The notes under the pieces are model-generated. The model was not told where the DNA came from. It worked only from the letters and a program-made list of their open reading frames with translations, and searched no databases. 6,550 bases of DNA, from the NCBI GenBank assembly GCA_002708145.1, contig PAOV01000037.1, positions 774 to 7,323 of the forward strand. The letters run 5' to 3'. This DNA is from Chloroflexota bacterium. GTDB taxonomy: Bacteria; Chloroflexota; Dehalococcoidia; Lucifugimonadales; Lucifugimonadaceae. A program made the position numbers and the translations under genes. Of this stretch, positions 1 through 6,494 are shown piece by piece. Within the stretch, counting starts at the first letter, position 1. Every line of letters begins with the position of its first letter.

Positions 1-867
1 TATATATTATATAAATTTGGAGAAAAAAATATTTCGAGTAATAAGGTACAGTTATATGCAAATATAAATAGGTCTTTACTGCTAGATAAAACAACTAAAC
101 AAAACTTTAATCCTGTTTTACAAGAAGTATTAGATAGATCTCCAGAATCTTTTTCAAGGATGGCTAAGTTTGTAAATGATCAAGGATTCAAGACATTAAA
201 GTGCGCGCCATTTGATGAGTGTAAGTCACCCTTTGATGTACCTGGATTACCAAAAGAAGCCTTAATTGGGCTTAGTAGAATCAGTAGTATTATAGAATCA
301 ATAGGAGATTCAACTTTACTTATAGATTGTCACTCGAGATTTGATAATGAATCGGCATTTGACCTTCTTCGTGAATTAACGGATAGAGGAGTTGGTTGGT
401 ATGAAGAGCCTATTGATCCAATAGAATATTCTTCAGATTTAAGAAAAATAAAAGAAAAATCTACAATTCCTATTGCTGGAGCAGAGCATGGTTATGGATT
501 ATCCCTTTTTGAAAAATTGATAGATAATGATGTTCTTGATGTTGTAATGCCAGATATTAAATTCTGTGGTGGCCCAATAGAAGCTTTTCTTATTGGAAAA
601 ACCTTAGAGTCAAAAAAAGAAAAATCTGTTTCGATGCATTGTCCGTCTGGTCCTTTATCTTTACTTGCGTCTGCTCATTCAACTTTGGCATTTAATAATA
701 CTTTACCACTAGAGCATGCGGTATATGAAATAGACTGGAGAAAAGAGGTGCTTTTTCCTAATGAAAATATAATTGGAGATATGTTCGTGATTCCAGATGG
801 ATATGGTTTAGGAGCACAAATTGATCCATTAATTGTTCACAAGCATGGGGATTTTTGGACAGAATAA
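1..867 (+). CDS. Enolase-superfamily (mandelate racemase/muconate lactonizing type) enzyme, 5'-truncated by the window edge
   Basis: The frame is open from base 1, so the gene starts outside the window; the ATG at 160 lies inside the barrel domain and is not the start. The visible 288 residues are the C-terminal TIM-barrel domain; the roughly 100-residue N-terminal capping domain is missing. Superfamily landmarks, numbered from base 1: GFKTLKCAPF at the KxK strand, with Lys67 kept and the second Lys replaced by Ala69; metal ligands Asp109 (IDCHSRF), Glu135 (EEP) and Glu162 (AGAEHG); a presumed Asp185-His213 dyad (MPDIKF and MHCPSGP); Glu238 near the end of the barrel (LEHAV). His111 in the DxH position resembles the acid histidine of galactonate/mannonate dehydratases, so a sugar-acid dehydratase is plausible, but the substrate cannot be read. 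It lies 35 bp upstream of an aminotransferase gene in the same orientation. Family assignment is firm; function is inferred. Confidence 0.9.
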   Translation, partial: YILYKFGEKNISSNKVQLYANINRSLLLDKTTKQNFNPVLQEVLDRSPESFSRMAKFVNDQGFKTLKCAPFDECKSPFDVPGLPKEALIGLSRISSIIESIGDSTLLIDCHSRFDNESAFDLLRELTDRGVGWYEEPIDPIEYSSDLRKIKEKSTIPIAGAEHGYGLSLFEKLIDNDVLDVVMPDIKFCGGPIEAFLIGKTLESKKEKSVSMHCPSGPLSLLASAHSTLAFNNTLPLEHAVYEIDWRKEVLFPNENIIGDMFVIPDGYGLGAQIDPLIVHKHGDFWTE

Positions 868-890
868 AATAATTATTAGTAATACCTAAA

Positions 891-897
891 AAAGGAG
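891..897 (+). promoter_or_regulatory. Shine-Dalgarno site supporting the GTG start of the aminotransferase
   Basis: AAAGGAG is the clearest ribosome-binding site in the window. It leaves 5 bases before the GTG at 903 and 11 before the in-frame ATG at 909. The GTG therefore fits better, although the ATG two codons later cannot be excluded. Confidence 0.65.
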
Positions 898-902
898 TTA
901 TA

Positions 903-1835
903 GTGAATATGAAAAATAGTAATGAAAGGGTAGCATACTTCAATGGAAAAATAGTTCCAGAATCTGAAGTGATGATTCCTTTTAGAGACAGAAGTTTTAA
1001 ATATGGTGATGGTGTTTTTGACATGACAAGAACTTTTGGCCATAAAATATTTAAACTAGAAGAGCATATTGATAGATTTTATGACTCTCTAAGTTATGTG
1101 AAAATAAATCCAGGTATCAACAAGAATGAAATGATTGATCAAACTATGAATGTATTAAATGCAAACTTACCATTAATAGATAAAAATGATGACTACTGGG
1201 TTGGTCAAAGAGTATCTAGGGGAGTTGATTTTGTGGGAGGAGATATGTGGGATACAGATGGAGGCCCAAATTTAATTATTGAGTGTATGCCCTTACCTCT
1301 TAAACCAAGAGCTAAATTATATAAGGATGGAATGGATGTAATTATTCCCTCAGTAAGAAGAATCCCTACTGAATCATTAAGCCCTAGAGTTAAAACTCAC
1401 AATTACTTGAATCTTATAATGGGAGACCTCGAAGCTAAAGCACAAAATCCTGATGCATGGGCAATTTTACTTGATAATAGAGGTTTTATAACTGAAGGAA
1501 TTGGATCTAACTTTTTTTCAGTAAAAAATGGAACTATATATACTCCATCTGAGCAGTTTGTTTTGGGAGGGATTTCTAGGGAAACAACAATAGAACTTGC
1601 AAAAAAATTAGATATTCCTTTAATAGTAAAAGATATTGATCTATATGATGCTCTTACTGCAGATGAAATTTTTCTTACATCAACCTCATTATGTATTTGC
1701 GGAGTAAGAACAATCCAAGGAAGAGAAGTTAATTCAAAGAAAATACCAGGCCCTATTACAAAAGCACTTATGGATGCTTACGTTGATTATGTCGAATATG
1801 ACTGGATTGGACAATATTTGAGACAGCTTGATTAA
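903..1835 (+). CDS. Class IV PLP-dependent aminotransferase (branched-chain / D-amino-acid aminotransferase fold)
   Basis: A 310-residue cytoplasmic enzyme, full length for fold-type IV aminotransferases, which move an amino group between an amino acid and a 2-oxo acid. Visible signatures: DRSFKYGDGVFD at residues 29-40; Lys164 in SPRVKTHNYL, the expected Schiff-base lysine; Glu198 in ITEGIGSNFF, which pairs with the pyridine nitrogen; GGISRETT at 222-229 for the phosphate; and ADEIFLTSTSLCI at 253-265 lining the substrate pocket. The N-terminal DR-x-F-x-YGDGVF pattern looks more like the D-amino-acid aminotransferase and aminodeoxychorismate lyase branch than like a classical IlvE, so the usual automatic name 'branched-chain aminotransferase' may be wrong for the substrate. 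The start is GTG, with a well-placed AAAGGAG; an ATG follows at codon 3. It sits between an enolase-superfamily gene and two transporter genes, which suggests a role in the same pathway. Family is certain, substrate unknown. Confidence 0.92.
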   Translation: MNMKNSNERVAYFNGKIVPESEVMIPFRDRSFKYGDGVFDMTRTFGHKIFKLEEHIDRFYDSLSYVKINPGINKNEMIDQTMNVLNANLPLIDKNDDYWVGQRVSRGVDFVGGDMWDTDGGPNLIIECMPLPLKPRAKLYKDGMDVIIPSVRRIPTESLSPRVKTHNYLNLIMGDLEAKAQNPDAWAILLDNRGFITEGIGSNFFSVKNGTIYTPSEQFVLGGISRETTIELAKKLDIPLIVKDIDLYDALTADEIFLTSTSLCICGVRTIQGREVNSKKIPGPITKALMDAYVDYVEYDWIGQYLRQLD

Positions 1836-1845
1836 GTGATTATTT

Positions 1846-2745
1846 TTGAAAAAAGATTCTAGAAAAAATCTTGATAAAAAAGCTGGGTCATTAGCTTTAT
1901 TTTTAGCAATATTATGGTCGGGCAATCCAGTAGGTACAAAATTAGGTTTATTGGATACATCTCCTCTACGTTTAGGTTGGATGAGGTTTGTAGCTGGCGC
2001 TGTAATTGTTTTAATTTATTCTTTATTAACTAAAAAATCATTTAGAATAAAAAATAGAGAATATCTACCTTTATTTACTCTAGGTATATTATTTTCTATA
2101 CAATTAATTTTTCTAAATGTAGGGCAAAGTTATACCCCTGCAAGTCATGCTGTTTTAATTTTTACAACATATCCATTGTGGGCAGGTATTGTGGCTCATT
2201 TTGTTGTTCCAGGAGACAAATTAACAAGATATAGAATTATTGGAGTAATAGTAGCATATTCAGGTATAATCGTAGTTTTTATAAATAATTTTTCAAATTC
2301 TAGTTATGATTATATTTTAGGTGATTTTTTATGCTTAATATGTGCAATATTATTAGCTGTCAGGCAAATATTTATTTCTAATGTAGGGCAAACGATTGAA
2401 CAGCATAAAATGCTTGCCTCTCAAGCAATTTTTGGGATAATAATTTTTTTTGTTGGAAGTTATATTTTTGAAAGTCCAACCAATAGTTTTTTTACAAAAA
2501 ATATAATTATTTCAGTTGTCTATACAGGAATAATTATCGCTGGATTTGCTTTTATGGCTCAACATTGGTTGCTAAGAACTTATCTTCCATCTAGAGTTAT
2601 TTTTATATCTCTTAGCCAGCCTATTTTTGGTGTTTTATTAAGTTGGATTATACTTGGTGAAAATATTGGAATAGAATTATATATTGGTTCAATATTAGTA
2701 ATAATTGGTTCGGCTATTGCACAAACAAAAAACAAGTCATCATGA
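1846..2745 (+). CDS. DMT-superfamily transporter of the EamA type, about 10 membrane segments
   Basis: A 299-residue inner-membrane protein with the length and double-repeat layout of EamA (drug/metabolite transporter) proteins, many of which export amino acids or metabolites. After a basic N-terminus (residues 1-14) come hydrophobic segments near 15-34, 42-61, 74-93, 99-119, 127-147, 155-175, 190-208, 219-240, 248-268 and 273-293. Repeat landmarks include LWSGNP at 23-28, with Pro40 and Arg47 in the next segment, and the matching PSRVIFISLSQP stretch late in the second repeat. The start appears to be TTG at 1846: an in-frame TGA at 1837-1839 blocks any earlier start, and the first in-frame ATG (1981) would remove the first helix. 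Only a weak ribosome site is visible, and the stop of the aminotransferase lies 10 bases upstream, so translation may be coupled. Its stop codon lies within the start of the next gene. Substrate unknown; export of an amino acid or organic acid is inferred from neighbours. Confidence 0.87.
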   Translation: MKKDSRKNLDKKAGSLALFLAILWSGNPVGTKLGLLDTSPLRLGWMRFVAGAVIVLIYSLLTKKSFRIKNREYLPLFTLGILFSIQLIFLNVGQSYTPASHAVLIFTTYPLWAGIVAHFVVPGDKLTRYRIIGVIVAYSGIIVVFINNFSNSSYDYILGDFLCLICAILLAVRQIFISNVGQTIEQHKMLASQAIFGIIIFFVGSYIFESPTNSFFTKNIIISVVYTGIIIAGFAFMAQHWLLRTYLPSRVIFISLSQPIFGVLLSWIILGENIGIELYIGSILVIIGSAIAQTKNKSS

Positions 2746-3965
2746 TAAAAGATAAAAATTTATTTTTTGCTTTCAGATCTTTAAGTAATAAAAACTTTAG
2801 AAATTTATGGTTCGGACAAGTTTTATCAGCCATTGGAATGCATTCAGACATGGTAGCAAGAGCTTGGCTAGTGTGGACATTAACTGGATCATCAACATCT
2901 GTTGGTTCTGTTTTACTTGTTAGAGCCTTACCTATGCTTGTATTAGGTTTATTTGGAGGTGTTGCTGCTGATAGGTTTAATAAAAAAATATTATTAATGT
3001 CTATACAATCATGGTCAGCGTTGATGCATTTATTAATGTTTCTTATTTTATTTTATGGAGATATACAAATGTGGCATGTCTACCTTATTTCTTTTGGGTT
3101 AGGAGCTAGTATGTCTATGAATCAACCTACTAGGACTGCTATTATTCCATCCTTAGTTGATTCAAAAAATATAGCTAATGCTTTATCTTTAAATTCAATA
3201 GCTATCAATAGTACTAGGTTTTTAGGCCCAGCTTTAGTATCTATTTTGATCTATTCTACTGATATTTGGGCTGCATATATTTGTGCTTTTATTGCATATT
3301 TATTAGTTTTATTTTTTACATCTAGAATTAATCTACCTACATCTAGTGTAAAAAAACAACAAGGTAATTCTCTTAATCAATTATTTGAAGGATTTAAATA
3401 TATGAAAGATAATAGGTTGGTATTAGCTTTAGTTTTTTTAGGATTAGGACCATTATCTATAGGTTTTGCCCATCAAACTTTACTCCCTCAACTTGTTGAG
3501 CAAAAATTTGGTGAAGGTGTAAAGTTATTAGGATTAATTCAGTCTACTGGTGCTATTGGTGGTTTATTAGGTGGCTTTTATATTGCTACAAGAAAAAGAT
3601 TAAACAAAAAAGGAGTAATAATGCTTGCTGTGTCTTCAACATATGCAGCTGGCTTATTTGGTTTTGGGGTTTCAAATATGCAATGGACGGTATTCATTTT
3701 TATTATTATTATTGCATCAAGCCAAACTATATTTAGGTCTTCGAATTCTCTAACGATTATTGAAATATCACCAGAAAAATTAAGAGGAAGAATGTTATCA
3801 ATTACTTTGTTAGATAATGCTCTATCACCTGTTTTTGGTTTGATAGTAGGAATAGCGGCAGATAATTGGGGAGTTAATGTTGGTTATTATTTACTATCAA
3901 TAGGTTGTTTTATAATTATACTTTTGGTTTTACTCATTTATCCAAAGATAAAAAATATTTCATAA
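2742..3965 (+). CDS. MFS transporter, MFS_3 / EntS-like, about 12 membrane segments
   Basis: A 407-residue major facilitator protein, typical in length for 12-helix members. The N-terminus reads NFRNLWFGQVLSAIG at residues 18-32, characteristic of the MFS_3 group that includes the enterobactin exporter EntS. The cytoplasmic loop between helices 2 and 3 carries the motif-A-like GGVAADRFNKK at 72-82, and the C-terminal half has the equivalent-looking ELxPEKLRGRM-type loop, with LRGRM at 347-351. Members are proton-driven exporters of small molecules or siderophores; the substrate here cannot be deduced. The ATG at 2742 overlaps the upstream transporter's TGA (ATGA), no separate ribosome site is obvious, and translation is probably coupled. 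It is the last gene of the left run and is followed by a hairpin. It has no siderophore genes beside it, so the EntS resemblance should not be read as an iron function. Confidence 0.88.
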   Translation: MIKDKNLFFAFRSLSNKNFRNLWFGQVLSAIGMHSDMVARAWLVWTLTGSSTSVGSVLLVRALPMLVLGLFGGVAADRFNKKILLMSIQSWSALMHLLMFLILFYGDIQMWHVYLISFGLGASMSMNQPTRTAIIPSLVDSKNIANALSLNSIAINSTRFLGPALVSILIYSTDIWAAYICAFIAYLLVLFFTSRINLPTSSVKKQQGNSLNQLFEGFKYMKDNRLVLALVFLGLGPLSIGFAHQTLLPQLVEQKFGEGVKLLGLIQSTGAIGGLLGGFYIATRKRLNKKGVIMLAVSSTYAAGLFGFGVSNMQWTVFIFIIIIASSQTIFRSSNSLTIIEISPEKLRGRMLSITLLDNALSPVFGLIVGIAADNWGVNVGYYLLSIGCFIIILLVLLIYPKIKNIS

Positions 3966-3970
3966 AGATA

Positions 3971-4009
3971 AATCTGAATTAATTAAATGAAAAATTTATT
4001 ATTCAGATT
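3971..4009 (+). terminator. Hairpin-forming inverted repeat after the MFS gene, candidate transcription end
   Basis: AATCTGAAT at 3971-3979 is repeated as its exact reverse complement ATTCAGATT at 4001-4009. Between them, AA (3981-3982) can pair with TT (3999-4000) and TAAAT (3984-3988) with ATTTA (3994-3998), leaving single-base bulges at 3980 and 3983 and a GAAAA loop. That gives about 16 base pairs. It begins 5 bases after the MFS stop. There is no run of T after it on the + strand, so it is not a textbook intrinsic terminator; an RNA-processing or stability element, or a divided operator for a dimeric regulator, are alternatives. Confidence 0.4.
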
Positions 4010-4030
4010 ATAAGTGTTACAAAATAAAGA

Positions 4031-4058
4031 TTAATTATAAAGTTTATGGTTTTATAAT
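4031..4058 (+). promoter_or_regulatory. Candidate promoter for the right-hand enolase-superfamily genes
   Basis: TATAAT at 4053-4058 is a perfect -10 hexamer. A weak -35 candidate, TTAATT at 4031-4036, lies 16 bases upstream. Transcription would begin near 4065, leaving a leader of about 18 bases with a weak GAAGAG ribosome site (4069-4074) before the ATG at 4083. The position after the hairpin in the largest gap of the window supports a promoter, but such boxes are common by chance in AT-rich DNA. Confidence 0.33.
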
Positions 4059-4082
4059 AATAAAACCTGAAGAGTTAAACTT

Positions 4083-5288
4083 ATGAAAATTAAAAATATA
4101 GAAACTATTGCGCTTCGAGATAATGCAGATGGAAATGTAACTTCCTGGAATCCTACATATGGAAATTCAAAACATGGCGCTCCTTCATCAACAGGAGGTT
4201 ATGATATAACAGTTGTGAGAGTTTTCACAGATGATGGAATTACGGGTATAGGGCAATGTGAAGCACCAAGCCTTATTATTGATGCGATAATAAAATCTTC
4301 ATTGGGATTAGAAAATTTATTGATAAATGAAGATCCAACGCAAGTTAAAAGATTATGGCAGAAAATGTATAATTCAACAGGAGTATTTGGAAGAAGAGGA
4401 GTGGTAATTGGAGCAATAGGAGCTATTGAAACAGCGTTATGGGATATCACAGGAAAATATTATAAAAAACCTATACACGAGCTTTTATGGAAATCTTTTA
4501 CCACATCTGCAGGTATCTTTGAGGCAAAAAAAGAGGTTACACCTTATGCTACAGTTTACCCACCAGGAAACAATCTTGAAGAAATGGAATCAAGAATTAA
4601 TTTTGCTATTTCAAAAGGTTTTAAAGCTATAAAGATTGAAGAGTGGCCAGGTCAATTTGCTAATGTAGACCGTGAAACTGATGTATCTGTGATAAAGAGA
4701 GCAAGATCTATTTTGGGAGAGAATCGAGATTTAATGATCGATGTTCAAAATAAATGGGTTGATGTAGGACAAGCACTAGAAACAATAAAATATATAGAGG
4801 AGTTTAATATATATTTTATAGAGGCGCCATTGCCTGCAGATAATATTTATGGTTATAAAAAATTAGCTGAGTCAACGAATATTAGAATAGCCGCTGGGGA
4901 TTGGGGATTTACCACCAGGCATGAATTTAGTGATTTATTAAGTATAGGGAGACTAGATGTAGTTCAACCAAGCTCAGTAAGAGCTGGAGGATTAGAAGAA
5001 ATATTATATATAGCAGAAAATGCATATAAATTTGGATCACTATGCGTTCCACATACCTGGTGCCATGTAATAGGTTTAGCAGCAGAATTACATCTTGCTG
5101 CTATTGTCCCAAATATGCCATACTTTGAATTTCCTGTTGCTTTTCCAAAAACACCTTTAGTTACAGATTTACTCGTTCCGCAAATCAATTTACTAGAAAA
5201 TGGAAATATTGAAGTGCCTAGTAGGGCTGGATTAGGATTTGATTTAAATGAAGATGTGCTAAAAGAGTATAGAGTTGACCCATATTAA
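4083..5288 (+). CDS. Enolase-superfamily protein with an altered active site, substrate unknown
   Basis: A complete 401-residue mandelate racemase/muconate lactonizing type protein: N-terminal capping domain (about 1-125, including DDGITGIGQCEAP near 51-63), TIM barrel, and a C-terminal strand returning to the cap. Lys184 is kept in GFKAIKIEEW but the usual second Lys is Glu186. Metal-ligand positions are Asp220 (MIDVQNKW), Glu247 (IEAP instead of EEP) and Asp273 (AAGDWG instead of the usual GE). At the dyad strand, DVVQPSSVRAGG has Ser297 where Asp is normal; His324 (VPHTWCH) remains, and Glu349 (YFEF) lies near the end of the barrel. Other barrel motifs are well conserved, so it looks functional but catalytically different. 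An in-frame TGA at 4068 supports the ATG at 4083. It is followed by a DgoD-like paralogue 69 bases downstream; the two share DPTQ and a LWDITGK segment. It may be an enzyme with different chemistry, or one that has lost activity. Confidence 0.9.
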   Translation: MKIKNIETIALRDNADGNVTSWNPTYGNSKHGAPSSTGGYDITVVRVFTDDGITGIGQCEAPSLIIDAIIKSSLGLENLLINEDPTQVKRLWQKMYNSTGVFGRRGVVIGAIGAIETALWDITGKYYKKPIHELLWKSFTTSAGIFEAKKEVTPYATVYPPGNNLEEMESRINFAISKGFKAIKIEEWPGQFANVDRETDVSVIKRARSILGENRDLMIDVQNKWVDVGQALETIKYIEEFNIYFIEAPLPADNIYGYKKLAESTNIRIAAGDWGFTTRHEFSDLLSIGRLDVVQPSSVRAGGLEEILYIAENAYKFGSLCVPHTWCHVIGLAAELHLAAIVPNMPYFEFPVAFPKTPLVTDLLVPQINLLENGNIEVPSRAGLGFDLNEDVLKEYRVDPY

Positions 5289-5337
5289 GGTTGAAAAATT
5301 AAGGATTAAATTCATGATTTATGATTTTATAAATATT

Positions 5338-5343
5338 AGGGAG
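5338..5343 (+). promoter_or_regulatory. Ribosome-binding site with an unusually long spacer
   Basis: AGGGAG is the best SD match in the 69-base gap before the DgoD-like gene. It leaves 14 bases before the ATG at 5358, longer than the usual 5-9. An in-frame TAG at 5337-5339 excludes a longer protein and no GTG, TTG or ATG occurs in between, so the ATG start still stands. Confidence 0.45.
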
Positions 5344-5357
5344 AAAAAGTTAGATTT

Positions 5358-6494
5358 ATGAAAATAACAGATATTAAAACATTTTTAATGGAAACAGGTG
5401 GAAGAGATTGGGTGTTTTGCAAAATTGAAACTGATGAAGGCGTTCATGGGTGGGGAGAAGGAACTTTGGAAAGGCATGAAGAATCGGTAGCTGCTGGGAT
5501 TAAAGTTTTAGCAAAAAGATTAATAGGCAATGATCCAACACAAATTGAAAGAAATTGGCAGATAATGTATCGTCATGGATTTTGGAGAGGGGGAGTTGTA
5601 ATGGGCTCTGCTATGGCGGCTATAGATATTGCACTTTGGGATATTACAGGAAAAGTAAATAATATGCCGATTTATAAAATGCTTGGTGGTGCAGTGAGAG
5701 ATAGAGTTAAGGCTTATACTCACGCAGCAGATATAAGGGGGGGTAAAAAATTAGTTGATGAAGGCTTTTCAGCTTTTAAGACTGGTGGGTGGACGGCAAG
5801 TGAAGGTAATAAATGGTCCGAAAATGATGCGGCTGAAAATTTACATGAAAAAATTAAGGGTATGAGAAAAGAACTTGGTCCAGATATAGATATAATGATT
5901 GATAATCATGGGAGAGTTAGGCCTTCTATTGCTATAAAACAGATAGACGCTATAGAAGAATTTAATCTGCTTTTTTTTGAAGAGCCTGTGCCACCAGAAA
6001 ATATTAACGCCTTAGAGCAAGTAAGAAATGTTGGACATAGAACAGATATTGCAACAGGCGAAAGATTATTTTTTAGGTGGGGATTTAAGGAATTATTAAA
6101 TAGAAGATTAGTTGATGTTATTCAACCAGATATTGCTCACACTGGTGGAATATCAGAGATAAGAAGAATAGCGTCAATGGCTGAAATTGAGTATATTAAA
6201 TTTGCACCTCATAATCCCAATGGACCTATAGCAACTGCGGCCTCTTTACATGTTTGTGCAACTGTTCCAAATTTCCTAATACTTGAGACTGCAAGAGATA
6301 TGCCATGGCATGATAAAGTCCAAACTACCCCTTTAGTAATAAAAGAAGGGTTTTTTGAACTTCCTGAAACTCCTGGGCTTGGCACAGATATTGATGAGTC
6401 GGTTTTAGCTATGAAACCATTTAATTCTGATAAAAATAATGAAAGATATTCAGGTTCTTGGAATCTGGAAGATAATGCAGTTGCGGATGTGTAA
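5358..6494 (+). CDS. D-galactonate dehydratase (DgoD)-like sugar-acid dehydratase, enolase superfamily
   Basis: A complete 378-residue protein resembling E. coli DgoD from end to end, including the KIETDEGV start region, MYRHGFWRGG, and a C-terminal tail (EDNAVADV) like the DgoD ending. DgoD removes water from D-galactonate to give 2-keto-3-deoxygalactonate, using Mg2+. Metal ligands are Asp182 (IDNHGR), Glu208 (EEPVPPEN) and Glu235 (ATGERLF). His184 matches the proton-donating histidine, and Asp258 (QPDIAHTGG), His285 (APHNPNGP) and Glu310 (LILETAR) match the base side; the last four positions after residue 230 fall at the same numbers as in the E. coli enzyme. Two differences: the strand after the second barrel helix reads FKTGGW, where DgoD has KLN, and residues 113-133 around the first barrel helix are about six residues shorter. 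The substrate may therefore be another sugar acid. The stop abuts the start of a HAD hydrolase gene. Family is very secure, galactonate specificity only likely. Confidence 0.9.
   Translation: MKITDIKTFLMETGGRDWVFCKIETDEGVHGWGEGTLERHEESVAAGIKVLAKRLIGNDPTQIERNWQIMYRHGFWRGGVVMGSAMAAIDIALWDITGKVNNMPIYKMLGGAVRDRVKAYTHAADIRGGKKLVDEGFSAFKTGGWTASEGNKWSENDAAENLHEKIKGMRKELGPDIDIMIDNHGRVRPSIAIKQIDAIEEFNLLFFEEPVPPENINALEQVRNVGHRTDIATGERLFFRWGFKELLNRRLVDVIQPDIAHTGGISEIRRIASMAEIEYIKFAPHNPNGPIATAASLHVCATVPNFLILETARDMPWHDKVQTTPLVIKEGFFELPETPGLGTDIDESVLAMKPFNSDKNNERYSGSWNLEDNAVADV

Noticed and set aside
160..867. Possible complete gene starting at the ATG at 160
   Set aside because: The same frame is open back to base 1 and encodes recognisable barrel sequence (QLYANINRSLL) upstream, so the ATG is internal and the gene is cut by the window edge.
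868..877. Palindrome AATAATTATT directly after the first stop codon
   Set aside because: Short and entirely A/T, likely chance; the 35-base spacer is otherwise just the leader of the aminotransferase gene.
758..1024. Antisense open frame of 88 codons
   Set aside because: It lies across the end of the enolase-superfamily gene and the start of the aminotransferase gene, has no recognisable motif, and is explained as a shadow of well-supported + strand genes.
1734..1925. Antisense open frame of 63 codons
   Set aside because: It overlaps the 3' end of the aminotransferase and the start of the DMT gene, with no ribosome site or family motif seen.
4199..5188. Short open frames inside the altered enolase-superfamily gene (antisense 4199-4450 and 4964-5188; sense 4426-4632)
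   Set aside because: All lie within a clearly conserved coding sequence and have no recognisable motif.
4083..5288. Pseudogene status for the altered enolase-superfamily protein
   Set aside because: The reading frame is intact over 401 codons with conserved structural motifs and a normal C-terminus; substitutions at catalytic places alone do not show decay.
5291..5333. Promoter-like boxes TTGAAA (5291) with TATGAT (5320) or TATAAA (5328)
   Set aside because: Spacings of 23 and 31 bases are too long for a normal promoter; the gap is better read as an intra-operon spacer.
5317..5334. Inverted repeat ATTTAT / ATAAAT around a 6-base loop, plus a tandem ATGATTT at 5314-5327
   Set aside because: Six A-T pairs only; expected by chance in AT-rich intergenic DNA and too weak to call an operator or terminator.
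5520..5723. Antisense open frame of 67 codons
   Set aside because: Nested in the conserved DgoD-like gene; a composition-driven shadow.
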